From contig NZ_JNZY01000026.1 of NCBI RefSeq assembly GCF_000717655.1, forward strand, positions 62,001 to 126,000: a stretch of DNA of 64,000 nucleotides. The letters run 5' to 3'. Under the pieces are notes generated by a model. That model saw nothing but the letters and a program-made list of their open reading frames with translations, did not search any database and had not been told where the DNA came from. Source of the DNA: Streptomyces katrae (GTDB lineage: Bacteria; Actinomycetota; Actinomycetes; Streptomycetales; Streptomycetaceae). Positions 1 through 8,452 of the stretch are shown here, one piece after another. A program made the translations under genes and the position numbers. How positions within the stretch are numbered: the stretch's first letter is position 1; each line of letters opens with the position of its first letter.

Positions 1-20
1 AGGGCCGTCACAGCGGCCCT
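1..20 (-). terminator. Hairpin just past the malic enzyme gene
   Basis: A perfect inverted repeat, AGGGCCG at 1-7 and CGGCCCT at 14-20 with a six-base loop, lies 60 bases past the malic enzyme stop codon in the direction of transcription. There is no T tract in the window, so it would be an I-shaped Streptomyces-type terminator. The window edge prevents seeing what follows. Confidence 0.35.
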
Positions 21-80
21 CACGGCCCGTGCCGGACCCCGTCGGGCCCGGGCCGGGACCCGCGTCGACCGGAGCCTGCG

Positions 81-1484
81 TCAGGTCCCGGAGGCGGCCT
101 TGCGGACGGCTCCGGCGACCGCGCCGGCCACCTTGTCGTTGAAGACCGACGGGATGATGTAGTTCGCGTTCAGCTCGTCCTCGCCGACGACGTCCGCCAG
201 CGCGCTCGCCGCGGCCAGCATCATGTCCGTGTTCACCGTGCGGGACTGGGCGTCCAGCAGGCCGCGGAAGACACCCGGGAAGACCAGCACGTTGTTGATC
301 TGGTTCGGGAAGTCGGAGCGGCCGGTGGCGACGACGGCGGCGGTCTGGCGCGCGACGGCCGGGTCCACCTCGGGGTCCGGGTTCGCGAGCGCGAACACGA
401 TCGCGCCTTCCGCCATGGCGGCAACGTCCTCGCCGGACAGCACGTTGGGGGCCGAGACGCCGACGAACACGTCCGCGCCGACCACGGCCTCCTTCAGAGT
501 GCCCGTGTAGCCCTCGGGGTTGGTGTTGTCGGCGATCCAGCGCAGCGGGGAGTCGGCGTCCGCGTCGACCAGGTCGGGGCGGTCCGCGTGCACGACACCG
601 TGGATGTCGGCGCTGACGACGTTCTTGACGCCGGCCGCCAGGAGCAGCTTGAGGATGGCCGTACCGGCCGCGCCGGCGCCCGACATGACGACCTTGACGT
701 CGCCAACTGCCTTGCCCACCACGCGAAGTGCGTTGGTCAGGGCGGCGAGGACGACGATGGCGGTGCCGTGCTGGTCGTCGTGGAAGACGGGGATGTCGAG
801 GGCCTCGCGCAGGCGGGCCTCGATCTCGAAGCAGCGCGGCGCGGAGATGTCCTCAAGGTTGATGCCGGCGAAGCCCGGGGCGATCGCCTTGACGATGGAG
901 ACGATCTCGTCGGTGTCCTGGGTGTCCAGGCAGATCGGCCACGCGTCGATGCCGGCGAAGCGCTTGAAGAGGGCCGCCTTGCCCTCCATGACGGGCAGCG
1001 CGGCCATGGGGCCGATGTTGCCGAGGCCCAGGACGGCGGAGCCGTCCGTCACGACTGCGACGGAGTTGCGCTTGATGGTGAGGCGGCGCGCGTCCTCGGG
1101 GTTCTCGGCGATGGCCATGCACACGCGGGCGACGCCGGGGGTGTAGATCATCGAGAGGTCGTCGCGGTTGCGGATGGGGTGCTTGGACGCCATCTCGATC
1201 TTGCCGCCGAGGTGCATCAGGAAGGTTCGGTCGGAGACCTTGCCGAGGCTGACGCCCTCGATCCCCCGGAGCTTGCCGACGATCTCGTCGGCGTGCGCGG
1301 TGGAGGTCGCGGCGATGGTGACGTCGATACGGAGCTTCTCGTGACCGGAGGCGGTCACGTCGAGGCCGGTGACCGATCCACCGGAAGACTCCACGGCGGT
1401 GGTGAGCTGGGAGACCGCGGTTCCGCTCGCGGGCACTTCCAGGCGGACCGTCATCGAGTACGAGACGCTGGGCGCCGTTGCCAT
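81..1484 (-). CDS. NAD-dependent malic enzyme (malate oxidoreductase), with N-terminal ACT-like domain
   Basis: Oxidative decarboxylation of malate to pyruvate in the cytosol, linking the TCA cycle to gluconeogenesis and acetyl-CoA supply. The 467-residue product has an ACT-like regulatory region over about residues 8-90, then the malic enzyme catalytic domain with YTPGVARVC, the metal/substrate segment around DGSAVLGLGNIGP, PVFHDDQHGTAIV, and an NAD-binding Rossmann motif SGAGAAGTAI. The frame is open for about 139 codons upstream, but the ATG at 1484 gives the family N-terminus (MATAPSVSYS) and has an AGAGGAAC ribosome site nearby, so I chose it. The gene stands alone, with a structured RNA and helD upstream on the same strand. 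Confidence 0.93.
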   Translation of the reverse strand: MATAPSVSYSMTVRLEVPASGTAVSQLTTAVESSGGSVTGLDVTASGHEKLRIDVTIAATSTAHADEIVGKLRGIEGVSLGKVSDRTFLMHLGGKIEMASKHPIRNRDDLSMIYTPGVARVCMAIAENPEDARRLTIKRNSVAVVTDGSAVLGLGNIGPMAALPVMEGKAALFKRFAGIDAWPICLDTQDTDEIVSIVKAIAPGFAGINLEDISAPRCFEIEARLREALDIPVFHDDQHGTAIVVLAALTNALRVVGKAVGDVKVVMSGAGAAGTAILKLLLAAGVKNVVSADIHGVVHADRPDLVDADADSPLRWIADNTNPEGYTGTLKEAVVGADVFVGVSAPNVLSGEDVAAMAEGAIVFALANPDPEVDPAVARQTAAVVATGRSDFPNQINNVLVFPGVFRGLLDAQSRTVNTDMMLAAASALADVVGEDELNANYIIPSVFNDKVAGAVAGAVRKAASGT

Positions 1485-1673
1485 GGCCGTGTTCCTCTGT
1501 TCTGTCCCTGGTTCTTCTGTACGCACAGGGTCCCGCTGCACGCCGGGCGCGGCAGGACCTGTTGTCCGATCGTCCCACCTACCAGCCAGTACAAGGTAAC
1601 CAGCTACAAATTTCGGAAAGACTCTTCCACCATACGAGATTGCTGGGGTGTGTGGGAAGCGCAGTCGGGCACG
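1485..1673 (-). promoter_or_regulatory. Upstream region of malic enzyme
   Basis: No gene is seen here. Read on the minus strand it is locally AT-richer than its surroundings (about 1590-1640). It contains GTTACC and an imperfect palindrome GTAGCTGGTTAC near 1600, where a promoter and regulator site would be expected. I cannot identify a clean -35/-10 pair. It lies directly downstream of the intrinsic terminator at 1674-1715, so the gene must start its own transcript. Confidence 0.35.
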
Positions 1674-1715
1674 AAAAAAGGTCCGCGTCCCTCGGTGACC
1701 GAGGGGCGCGGACCT
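1674..1715 (-). terminator. Rho-independent terminator with T tract
   Basis: AGGTCCGCG (1679-1687) pairs with CGCGGACCT (1707-1715). Inside it CCCTCGGT pairs with ACCGAGGG. On the minus strand the hairpin is followed by TTTTTT (1679-1674). It would end transcripts from helD or from the small RNA proposed here. Confidence 0.8.
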
Positions 1716-1816
1716 GTATGAACGCCTATGACACCGACCCGCCATGCTCGCCTCGCGGCAAGTGGTCGCTCTAAGCGACGAAGGTTGGGCCCGGGGGCTT
1801 GGATCGAGTCGGTGCC
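1674..1816 (-). ncRNA. Probable structured small RNA ending in an intrinsic terminator
   Basis: This gene-free interval between helD and malic enzyme contains several nested pairings. CACCGAC (1732-1738) pairs with GTCGGTG (1808-1814) to close a domain. GTCGCT/AGCGAC (1765-1779) forms an inner hairpin. At the 3' end on the minus strand a 9-bp stem plus an 8-bp inner stem (1679-1715) is followed by six T residues, a classical Rho-independent terminator that is rare in streptomycetes. A TAGCCT hexamer (1823-1828) could be a -10 box, giving a transcript of about 140 nt. No open frame with a ribosome site was found. I recall, without being able to verify it, a small RNA reported beside the helD orthologue in S. 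coelicolor. It could instead be only the helD 3' UTR. Confidence 0.5.
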
Positions 1817-1929
1817 GTACCCAGGCTAACAAAGGATCGCCGGAAGCGATCCCCCTCCAGGGGCTTGACCTCGCCCGACCACGCCGTTGGCTGCGGGCCA
1901 TCCGGTCGTACGGGGCGGGTTCGGCAGGA

Positions 1930-4236
1930 CTACGGCCTCAGCAGCGCGGGGACGCCCGCCGCGTCGGGCTCGTCGCGGGCCGTCGAGACCACCGTCAGCT
2001 GCTGCGTCGCGCGGGTCAGGGCCACGTACAGGACGCGCAGGCCCGCCGGGGACTCGTCCCCGATCTCCGCAGGGGAGACGACCACCGTGGCGTCGTACTC
2101 CAGGCCCTTCGCCTCGAGGCTGCCGAGCGCCACCGCCCGCTCCCCCAGGTCCGCCAGCCAGCCCGCGGCCTCCGCGCGCCGGTCCATGGCCACGACCACG
2201 CCGACCGTGCCGTCCACCTGCTCCAGCAGCCGCCGGGTCTCCTCCCGGACCGCCGCGCCCAGATCCGCCCCGGCAGCCGTGAAGCGGGGCTCCAGACCCG
2301 TGGAGCGGACCGCCGTCGGCGGCTCCATTCCCGGCATCGCCAGCCGCAGCACCCGGGCCGCGACCTCCGCGACCTCCGCCGGGTTGCGGTAGTTCACCGT
2401 CAGGGTGAACCGCCGGCGCGGCCGGGACCCCAGGGCCTCGTCCCGCGCAGCCGCCGCCTCGTCCGGGTCCGTCCACGAGGACTGCGCCGGGTCGCCGACC
2501 ACCGTCCAGGTGCCGTGCCGGCCGCGGCGGCCCACCATCCGCCACTGCATCGGCGTCAGGTCCTGCGCCTCGTCCACGATCACGTGCGCGTACTCGGTGC
2601 GCTCCGCCGCGATCCGCTCCGCCCGCTCCCACTGGGTCTCCTCGCGGGTCGGCATCAGCTCCTCCAGCCCGCTGAGCTGGTCCAGCGGGTCGAGCTGCCG
2701 CTTGCGCTTGGGCCGGGCCGGCGCGCCGAGCAGCAGCTGGAGCTCGTCCAGCAGCGCCACGTCGTGCACCGACAGCGGGCCCTTGCCGTCCGGGCCCACC
2801 CGGCGCAGCGAACGCGCCAGCTGGCGGGTCTCGCGCGGGTTCAGGACCCGCCGCGACCAGCGCCCGAGTCGGCGCTCGTCGGCCATCGCGGCCAGCACCC
2901 CGCGCGGGGTCAGCTCGGGCCACCAGGCGTTCAGGAAGTCGATGAACGCGTCCTCGGTGGAGATGTCCTCGTCGAACGCGGAGCGCAGCTCGGCGGCGAG
3001 CTCGGGATCGCTGTGCCGGCCGGCCCCGCCGGAGCGCGCGTACAGGGCGTCGAGGAGCAGCTTGCGGGCGCGCGGGCGCAGCAGGTTCACCGGCGCGGTG
3101 CCGCTGAGCACGTTCTGCCGGATCCGGTTCAGCTCGCCGGCCTCCAGCTCCTGGCGCCGCCCGAAGGCCACGACGCGCAGCCGCTCGGGCGCGTCCCCGA
3201 GTTCCAGTGCGCCCCGTACGGCCTTGTGGAGCACCTTGCGCATGCGGGAGGAGCCCTTGATGCGGGCCACGGCCGGTTCGTCGTACGTCGTCGCCTCCGC
3301 GCCGTCGACCAGCGAGCCGAGCGCCCGGATGGCGACCTGGCCCTCCTCGCCGAGGGAGGGCAGCACGCCCTCGGTGTACGCGACGAGCAGCGGGGTCGGC
3401 GAGACGATCAGGATGCCGCCGGAGTAGCGGCGCCGGTCCTGGTAGAGCAGGTAGGCGGCGCGGTGCAGGGCGACGGCGGTCTTGCCGGTGCCGGGCCCGC
3501 CCGCGACCTCGGCGACCGAGGCGGCGGGGGCCCGGATCACCATGTCCTGCTCGGCCTGGATGGAGGAGACGATGTCCCGCATCGAGTGCGTACGGGCCCG
3601 CCCGAGCGCGGCCATCAGGGCGCCGTCGCCGATGGCGGGCAGCTCCCGGCCGTCGAGGAACGCGGTGATCTCGGGGCGCATCAGGTCGTCCTCGACGCCG
3701 AGCACCTTGCGGCCCTTGGAGCGGATGACGCGGCGCCGCACGACCCGGCCGGGGTCCTTGGGCGTGGAGCGGTAGAACGGCGCGGCGGCCGGCGCGCGCC
3801 AGTCGATGACCAGCGGCGCGTAGTCGGCGTCGAGCACGCCGATGCGCCCGATGTGGAGCGTCTCGGCGATGTCGGCGGTGAGGTCCGCGCGGATCGCGTC
3901 GTCGGCGGGCTGGACGGAGGTGTACGCGCCGTCGGGCCCGCGCTCCCCGTCCTTGCCGAGGACGAGATCGATCCGTCCGAAGAGGAAGTCCTCGAACTCG
4001 TTGTTCAGCCGGTTCAGGTGGATGCCTGCCCGGAAGACCTGCGCGTCGCGCTCGGCGAGCGCGCCGGGCGTGCCGACCTGACCGCGCTTGGCCGCGTCGT
4101 TCATCAGGAACTCGGCCTCGTCGATCTTCTCCTCGAGGCGGCGGTACACCTGGTCCAGATGCGTCTGCTCGACCGCGATCTCCCGATCGCGGACGGAATC
4201 CGCCGTGCTGTCGACAGCGGCATTCTGCGCGGCCAC
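1930..4236 (-). CDS. helD: HelD-type RNA polymerase recycling ATPase (UvrD/Rep-like superfamily 1)
   Basis: HelD-family motors bind RNA polymerase and eject it from DNA and RNA using ATP. The 768-residue product begins with a charged coiled-coil-like arm (about residues 1-65). It then has Walker A GGPGTGKTA with the lysine near residue 252, Walker B VIVDEAQD near 553-559, VVGDPAQSSW, and a C-terminal helicase part with NYRNPAEV and YVALTRA. The open frame extends 18 codons further, but the GTG at 4236 follows an AGAAGGGGG ribosome site at ideal spacing and gives the expected start VAAQNAAVDS. It is a monocistronic unit, and the probable small RNA sits in its 3' flank. Confidence 0.92.
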   Translation of the reverse strand: MAAQNAAVDSTADSVRDREIAVEQTHLDQVYRRLEEKIDEAEFLMNDAAKRGQVGTPGALAERDAQVFRAGIHLNRLNNEFEDFLFGRIDLVLGKDGERGPDGAYTSVQPADDAIRADLTADIAETLHIGRIGVLDADYAPLVIDWRAPAAAPFYRSTPKDPGRVVRRRVIRSKGRKVLGVEDDLMRPEITAFLDGRELPAIGDGALMAALGRARTHSMRDIVSSIQAEQDMVIRAPAASVAEVAGGPGTGKTAVALHRAAYLLYQDRRRYSGGILIVSPTPLLVAYTEGVLPSLGEEGQVAIRALGSLVDGAEATTYDEPAVARIKGSSRMRKVLHKAVRGALELGDAPERLRVVAFGRRQELEAGELNRIRQNVLSGTAPVNLLRPRARKLLLDALYARSGGAGRHSDPELAAELRSAFDEDISTEDAFIDFLNAWWPELTPRGVLAAMADERRLGRWSRRVLNPRETRQLARSLRRVGPDGKGPLSVHDVALLDELQLLLGAPARPKRKRQLDPLDQLSGLEELMPTREETQWERAERIAAERTEYAHVIVDEAQDLTPMQWRMVGRRGRHGTWTVVGDPAQSSWTDPDEAAAARDEALGSRPRRRFTLTVNYRNPAEVAEVAARVLRLAMPGMEPPTAVRSTGLEPRFTAAGADLGAAVREETRRLLEQVDGTVGVVVAMDRRAEAAGWLADLGERAVALGSLEAKGLEYDATVVVSPAEIGDESPAGLRVLYVALTRATQQLTVVSTARDEPDAAGVPALLRP

Positions 4237-4351
4237 CAAGGCCCCCTTCTGACGTGCATGGGCGACCGTCAACCGTACGCGAATCCGCACCCGGTCCGCA
4301 CGCCCGTTCCGGAGACCGGGCGAAGATCACTGCCCGGGCGCCGTCCTGGCG

Positions 4352-4930
4352 CTACCCGGGGCGCGCCGCGAGGACCCTGCGGCGGTGCCGGGCGACCCGC
4401 TCGCGGTTGCCGCACAGCTCGCTGGAGCACCAGCGCCGCCGGTGGCCCCTCGAAGTGTCCAGGTAGACCCGGGTGCAGCCGTCCCCCTCGCAGGACCGCA
4501 GCAGGGCCCGCTCGCCGGGGTCGGTGAGCAGTTCCACCGCGTCCCGGGCGACGGCGGCGAGCAGCGCACCGCACTCCACCCCGCCGCACAACTCCCGGAC
4601 GAGGTGACCCTCTTGGTCCTGGACGGCACACAGTCCCGGGGGTGGACCGGCGGCCAGCGCGTTGACCCGGGCCAGCGCGCCCTCGTCGGGGCCGGCCCCG
4701 GCGAGCTCGGCCCGTACGAGGCTCCCCACGTCGCAGCGCAGCGCCCGGAAGGCCTCCACCCAGTCGGGGCCCACCCGGGCGATCGGCGTCCGGTCGGGCA
4801 CGAGCCCGGCTCCGGCGAGCCACAGCCGCAGCTCGTCGCCGTCCTGGATCTCCTCGGCGCCCGCGGGGGCGGCGAAGGTGGCCACCAGGTCCAGGCAGAC
4901 CCGCCCGGAGTCGAACCACATGCCCGTCAC
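4352..4930 (-). CDS. ABATE/CGNR zinc-finger protein, putative DNA-binding regulator
   Basis: A 192-residue protein. Residues about 1-130 match the helical domain found in the CGNR family. The C-terminal 45 residues carry the zinc finger: CEGDGCTRVYLD, then RRWCSSELCGNRERVARHR, which includes the CGNR signature. Family members are usually treated as transcription regulators with unknown ligands, and nothing here identifies the target. The ATG at 4930 gives MTGMWFDSG, the standard family start. It is probably transcribed with helD, 115 bases downstream on the same strand. Confidence 0.8.
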   Translation of the reverse strand: MTGMWFDSGRVCLDLVATFAAPAGAEEIQDGDELRLWLAGAGLVPDRTPIARVGPDWVEAFRALRCDVGSLVRAELAGAGPDEGALARVNALAAGPPPGLCAVQDQEGHLVRELCGGVECGALLAAVARDAVELLTDPGERALLRSCEGDGCTRVYLDTSRGHRRRWCSSELCGNRERVARHRRRVLAARPG

Positions 4931-5026
4931 CGCCTCTTGCGCCGGACACCCCGTGGGGGCGTGCCTCTCAGAGTGCCGCGCGCCGCTGCGATGCGGAACC
5001 CCCCGTACGGGGGCCGGGGCGCGCCT

Positions 5027-5572
5027 CTAGAGCGGCGGGTCGTCGTGCAGGAGGCGCTGGAAGAGCCGGTGGTCGCGCCAGGCGCCGTTGATGTGCAGGT
5101 AGCGGGGCGCGAGGCCGTACTGCTCGAACCCGGCCTTGGCCAGGACGCGCTGCGAGGCCACGTTGTCGACCAGGGTCCCGGCCTCCACGCGGTGCAGCCC
5201 GATCTCGTCGCGGGCGATCCGGCAGACCTCCTCCAGGGCGGCGGTGGCCAGCCCCTTGCCGGCCCAGGCCTGGTCGACCCAGTAGCCGACGCCGCCGCTG
5301 CGGAAGGGCCCGAGGCAGATGCTGCCGAGGTTGATCGTCCCGACGGGCGCGCCGGTGGCGGCCTCGACGAGCACGTACGGCGCGAGGCGACCGCCGTCGC
5401 GCTCGGCGAGCAGCGCCTCGATCCGGGCGACCTGGCCCTCCTTGGTGAAGAACACCTCGGACCGCCACGGCTCGAAGGGCGCCATGTACGCCCGGTTCCG
5501 CGCCAGCACATCGGCCAGCCCCCCGGCATCCCCGACCTCGACGCCCCGCATCTCCACCCCGTCAATGATCAT
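5027..5572 (-). CDS. GNAT N-acetyltransferase, RimJ/RimL type
   Basis: Acetyl-CoA dependent transfer to an amino group, substrate unknown. The 181-residue product shows the RimJ/L layout: a GxxxP-type strand (VGTINLG), GVGYWVDQAWAGKGLATAAL containing the acetyl-CoA loop, and the NVASQRVLAKAGFEQYG helix-strand near the C-terminus. I start it at the ATG at 5572 (MIIDGVEMRG); the 51 upstream codons in frame are of low-complexity character. No operon partner is obvious. Confidence 0.85.
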   Translation of the reverse strand: MIIDGVEMRGVEVGDAGGLADVLARNRAYMAPFEPWRSEVFFTKEGQVARIEALLAERDGGRLAPYVLVEAATGAPVGTINLGSICLGPFRSGGVGYWVDQAWAGKGLATAALEEVCRIARDEIGLHRVEAGTLVDNVASQRVLAKAGFEQYGLAPRYLHINGAWRDHRLFQRLLHDDPPL

Positions 5573-5700
5573 GCCCGCATCATTGCAGCGCCGAAGACGA
5601 AAATCAGCCCGGCCCGAGCCTGAGCCGCATCCGGCCCCGCCGGCGTGCGAGGCGCGGGGTCCGGGACGGAGCCCGGCGGGGGCACCGCACCCGAGCCCGT

Positions 5701-6858
5701 TCAGCCGGCGGAGCCACTGGCGCACTCACCCGCGTCCAGCGCCAGCCGGTACCCCCTCTTCACCACCGTCTGGATCAGATTCGGCACGCCCAGCGCCCCC
5801 CGCAACCGCGCCATCGCCGTCTCCACGGCGTGCTCGTCCCGTCCCGCCCCCGGCAGCACCCGCAGCAGCTCCGGCCGCGCCACCACCCACCCCGGCCTGC
5901 GCGCCAGCGCCCGCAGCAGGGCCATCCCCGCCGGCGGCACCGGCCGCAGCTCCGCGTCCACGAGCACCCCGTGCCCCCGGATCTCCATCCGGTGACCCGC
6001 CACCGGCAGCACCCGGGCGCGCCCCGGCAGCTCCTGGCACAGCAGCTGCACGAGCGGGCCCAGCCGGAACCGCTCCGGCTGCACGGTGTCCACCCCGCGC
6101 GCCTGCAGCGGCAGCGCCGTCACCGGCCCCACGCACGCCGACAGCACGTCCCCCCGCAGCCCCGCGAGCACCGCCTCCGCCATCCCCCGCTGCTCCGCCC
6201 GGGACAGCAGCGAGGCGGCCGCCGGAGCCGAGGTGAAGCTCACCGCGTCGACCCCGCCGCAGGCCACCGCGTCCAGCAGCCGGTCCAGCGGCCCGAGGTC
6301 CTCCGGGGCCATCCACCGGTACACCGGGACCACGACCACTTCGGCCCCGCCGGCCCGCAGCGCCTCGACGAACCCGGGCAGCGGTTCCCCGTGCAGCTGG
6401 AGCGCGATGCGCCGCCCGGCGACGCCGGCGGTGAGCATCCGGTCGAGCACCTCGGCGAGGGACTCCGATTCCGGGGACCAGGTCTCCACCAGCCCGGCGG
6501 CCCGGACGGCGCCCTTCACCTTCGGTCCGCGCACGAGCAGTTCGGCGGCCCGCAGCCGCGCGAGCAGATCCTCGCCGATGCCCCACCCGTCGGCGGCCTC
6601 GATCCAGCCGCGGAATCCGATCGCGGTGGTGGCGACCACCGTGTCCGGCGCGCAGCCGATCAGCTCCTTCGTGGCGGCCAGCAGTTCGCTGTCGTCGGCC
6701 AGCGGCACGATCCGCAGGGCCGGGGCGTGCAGGACCGTGGCGCCCCGCCGGCGCAGCAGGGCGATCAGGTCGTCCGCCCGCCGGGCTGCGGTGACTCCCA
6801 CGGTGAATCCCGCCAGCGGGCCCGCCGTCGGGGCGGTGCCGGTGTGCGTGTCGTCCAT
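5701..6858 (-). CDS. nnaR: Uroporphyrinogen-III synthase-like protein fused to OmpR-type DNA-binding domain; nitrate/nitrite assimilation regulator NnaR
   Basis: The 385-residue product has a HemD-like two-lobed domain (about residues 15-250) followed by a winged helix of the OmpR/PhoB type (about 280-370), with RPELLRVLPG and the typical end TVVKRGYRLAL. This fusion beside a nitrate transporter is the arrangement of NnaR, which in actinobacteria activates nitrite/nitrate assimilation genes together with GlnR. The true HemD enzyme is normally encoded elsewhere with the heme genes, so this copy is more likely a sensor. The ATG at 6858 is preceded by AAGGCAGG. It is separated from upstream narK by a hairpin and a palindrome that may be an operator. 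Confidence 0.85.
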   Translation of the reverse strand: MDDTHTGTAPTAGPLAGFTVGVTAARRADDLIALLRRRGATVLHAPALRIVPLADDSELLAATKELIGCAPDTVVATTAIGFRGWIEAADGWGIGEDLLARLRAAELLVRGPKVKGAVRAAGLVETWSPESESLAEVLDRMLTAGVAGRRIALQLHGEPLPGFVEALRAGGAEVVVVPVYRWMAPEDLGPLDRLLDAVACGGVDAVSFTSAPAAASLLSRAEQRGMAEAVLAGLRGDVLSACVGPVTALPLQARGVDTVQPERFRLGPLVQLLCQELPGRARVLPVAGHRMEIRGHGVLVDAELRPVPPAGMALLRALARRPGWVVARPELLRVLPGAGRDEHAVETAMARLRGALGVPNLIQTVVKRGYRLALDAGECASGSAG

Positions 6859-6900
6859 GGTGACCTGCCTTGCCCAGTGGGTCGGTATCACATCGCGCGA

Positions 6901-6915
6901 TCACGTGTCGCGTGA
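6901..6915. promoter_or_regulatory. Palindrome in the narK-nnaR interval, candidate operator
   Basis: TCACGTGTCGCGTGA is an inverted repeat with arms TCACG and CGTGA. The adjacent bases 6893-6900 form a second small palindrome, TCGCGCGA. It lies 43-57 bases upstream of the nnaR start, suited to autoregulation. No factor can be assigned from sequence alone. Confidence 0.35.
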
Positions 6916-6918
6916 ACG

Positions 6919-6957
6919 GGACCGAGCCTGTCAAGTCGGCGTGTCAGGCTCGGTTCC
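6919..6957 (-). terminator. Hairpin after narK
   Basis: ACCGAGCCTG (6921-6930) pairs with CAGGCTCGGT (6945-6954), with extra pairs at the base. It lies 28 bases past the narK stop, so it probably ends or attenuates the narK transcript before nnaR. Confidence 0.55.
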
Positions 6958-6984
6958 GTCGTATTTCGTGTCCGTAAACCGCCG

Positions 6985-8355
6985 TTACACCGAGGTGAGC
7001 TGCGGCTTCGCCTCGGCCCCGGCCGCCGGGAGCACCGCGGGGGCGGGCCGGCGAAGGTATACCGCCCACGTCACCGCGCAGCACGCCGCGTAGAAGCCGA
7101 GGAAGGTGACGAAGGCGGCCGTCCCGGACCCGGAGGTCGAGAACGCCTCCCGGAACACCAGGTTGATGCCGAGTCCGCCGAGTGCGCCCACCGCGCCGAT
7201 GAGCCCCATGGCGGCCCCGGACAGCCGGCGCCCGTACGCGGCGGCGGCCTCGGCGCCCATGCCCCGCGCGAGCCCCTTGGCCTGGAAGATGCCGGGGATC
7301 ATCTTGTACGTGGAGCCGTTGCCCAGCCCGCTCAGCACGAACAGGGCCACGAATCCGACGAGGAAGACGGACAGCGACTTCTGGCCGGAGGCGTAGACGA
7401 CGACCCCGGTCGCGGCGGCCATCGCGACGAACGTCGCGAGGGTGATCCGCGCCCCGCCGAACCGGTCCGCGAGGGCGCCGCCGACGGGCCGGATCAGCGA
7501 GCCGAGCAGCGGGCCGATGAAGGTGAGCGAGGCGGCCTGCAGCGGGGTGCGGCCGAACTGCGTCTGGAGCACGAGCCCGAAGGCGAAGCTGTAGCCGATG
7601 AAGGACCCGAAGGTGCCGATGTAGAGGAAGGCCATGATCCAGGTGTGGGCCTCCCGGGCCGCCTCGCGGACGGCGCCCGCGTCGTTGCGTACGGGAGCCA
7701 GGTTGTCCATCCGCAGCAGGGCCAGCGCGGCCGCGGTCACGATCAGCGGCAGGTAGACCGCCAGGAGCAGCCTCGGGTGTCCGGCCCCGGCGGTGCCGAT
7801 GACCAGCAGGGCGACGAGCTGCACCACGGGCACGCCGATGTTGCCGCCGCCCGCGTTCAGGCCGAGCGCCCAGCCCTTCTTGCGCAGCGGGAAGAAGGCG
7901 TTGATGTTGGTCATGGAGGAGGCGAAGTTCCCGCCGCCCACGCCCGTCAGGGCGGCCACCGCCAGGAAGGTCCCGTACGAGGTCCCGGGCTCCATGACGA
8001 CCAGTGCGGCCACCGTCGGCGCGAGCAGCAGCAGGGCGCTGACGACCGTCCAGTTCCGGCCGCCGAACCGGGCGACGGCGAAGGTGTACGGCACCCGGAC
8101 GAAGGCGCCGACGAAGGTCGCGGTCGCGATGAGGAAGAACTTCCCGGCCGGGTCGATCCCGTACGCGGGGCCCATGAAGAGCACCATCACCGACCACAGG
8201 GACCAGATGGAGAAGCCGATGTGCTCGGAGAGCACGGAGTAGAGGAGGTTCCGGCGGGCGATGCGCTCCCCGGACTCCTTCCAGAACGTCTCGTCCTCGG
8301 GTTCCCACCGCTCGATCCAGCGGCCCCCCTTGCGCGGTGCGGTCGTACCGGTCAT
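6985..8355 (-). CDS. narK: NarK-type nitrate/nitrite transporter (MFS)
   Basis: A 456-residue inner-membrane carrier with about twelve hydrophobic segments. Signature stretches are the glycine-rich NNP-family motifs GVGGGNFASSMTNINAFFP (helix 5) and, in helix 11, GAVGALGGLGINL. Arginines in the transmembrane segments, as in VRVPYTF, are expected to bind the anion. It exchanges or imports nitrate and nitrite. The ATG at 8355 follows GGAGG, and the 35 upstream in-frame codons are unlikely to be translated. It lies immediately upstream of nnaR and is probably controlled by NnaR and GlnR. I could not identify a clear GlnR box. Confidence 0.92.
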   Translation of the reverse strand: MTGTTAPRKGGRWIERWEPEDETFWKESGERIARRNLLYSVLSEHIGFSIWSLWSVMVLFMGPAYGIDPAGKFFLIATATFVGAFVRVPYTFAVARFGGRNWTVVSALLLLAPTVAALVVMEPGTSYGTFLAVAALTGVGGGNFASSMTNINAFFPLRKKGWALGLNAGGGNIGVPVVQLVALLVIGTAGAGHPRLLLAVYLPLIVTAAALALLRMDNLAPVRNDAGAVREAAREAHTWIMAFLYIGTFGSFIGYSFAFGLVLQTQFGRTPLQAASLTFIGPLLGSLIRPVGGALADRFGGARITLATFVAMAAATGVVVYASGQKSLSVFLVGFVALFVLSGLGNGSTYKMIPGIFQAKGLARGMGAEAAAAYGRRLSGAAMGLIGAVGALGGLGINLVFREAFSTSGSGTAAFVTFLGFYAACCAVTWAVYLRRPAPAVLPAAGAEAKPQLTSV

Positions 8356-8452
8356 CACACGCCTCCACAGCTGTCGCGTCCGTTGTGAAGACCGTAGGAA
8401 CGGCGCGTTTCGGCCCCGGTCCCCGCCGGATGACCGGTGGGAAACCTTGCAC

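Noticed and set aside
1740..1830. Possible riboswitch such as the cyclic-di-AMP type
   Set aside because: The conserved core could not be matched on either strand, and the terminator orientation places it after helD rather than ahead of a typical target gene.
1744..4527. Plus-strand frame of more than 900 codons opposite helD
   Set aside because: Antisense shadow of helD; low-complexity Arg/Asp/Gly content and no family resemblance.
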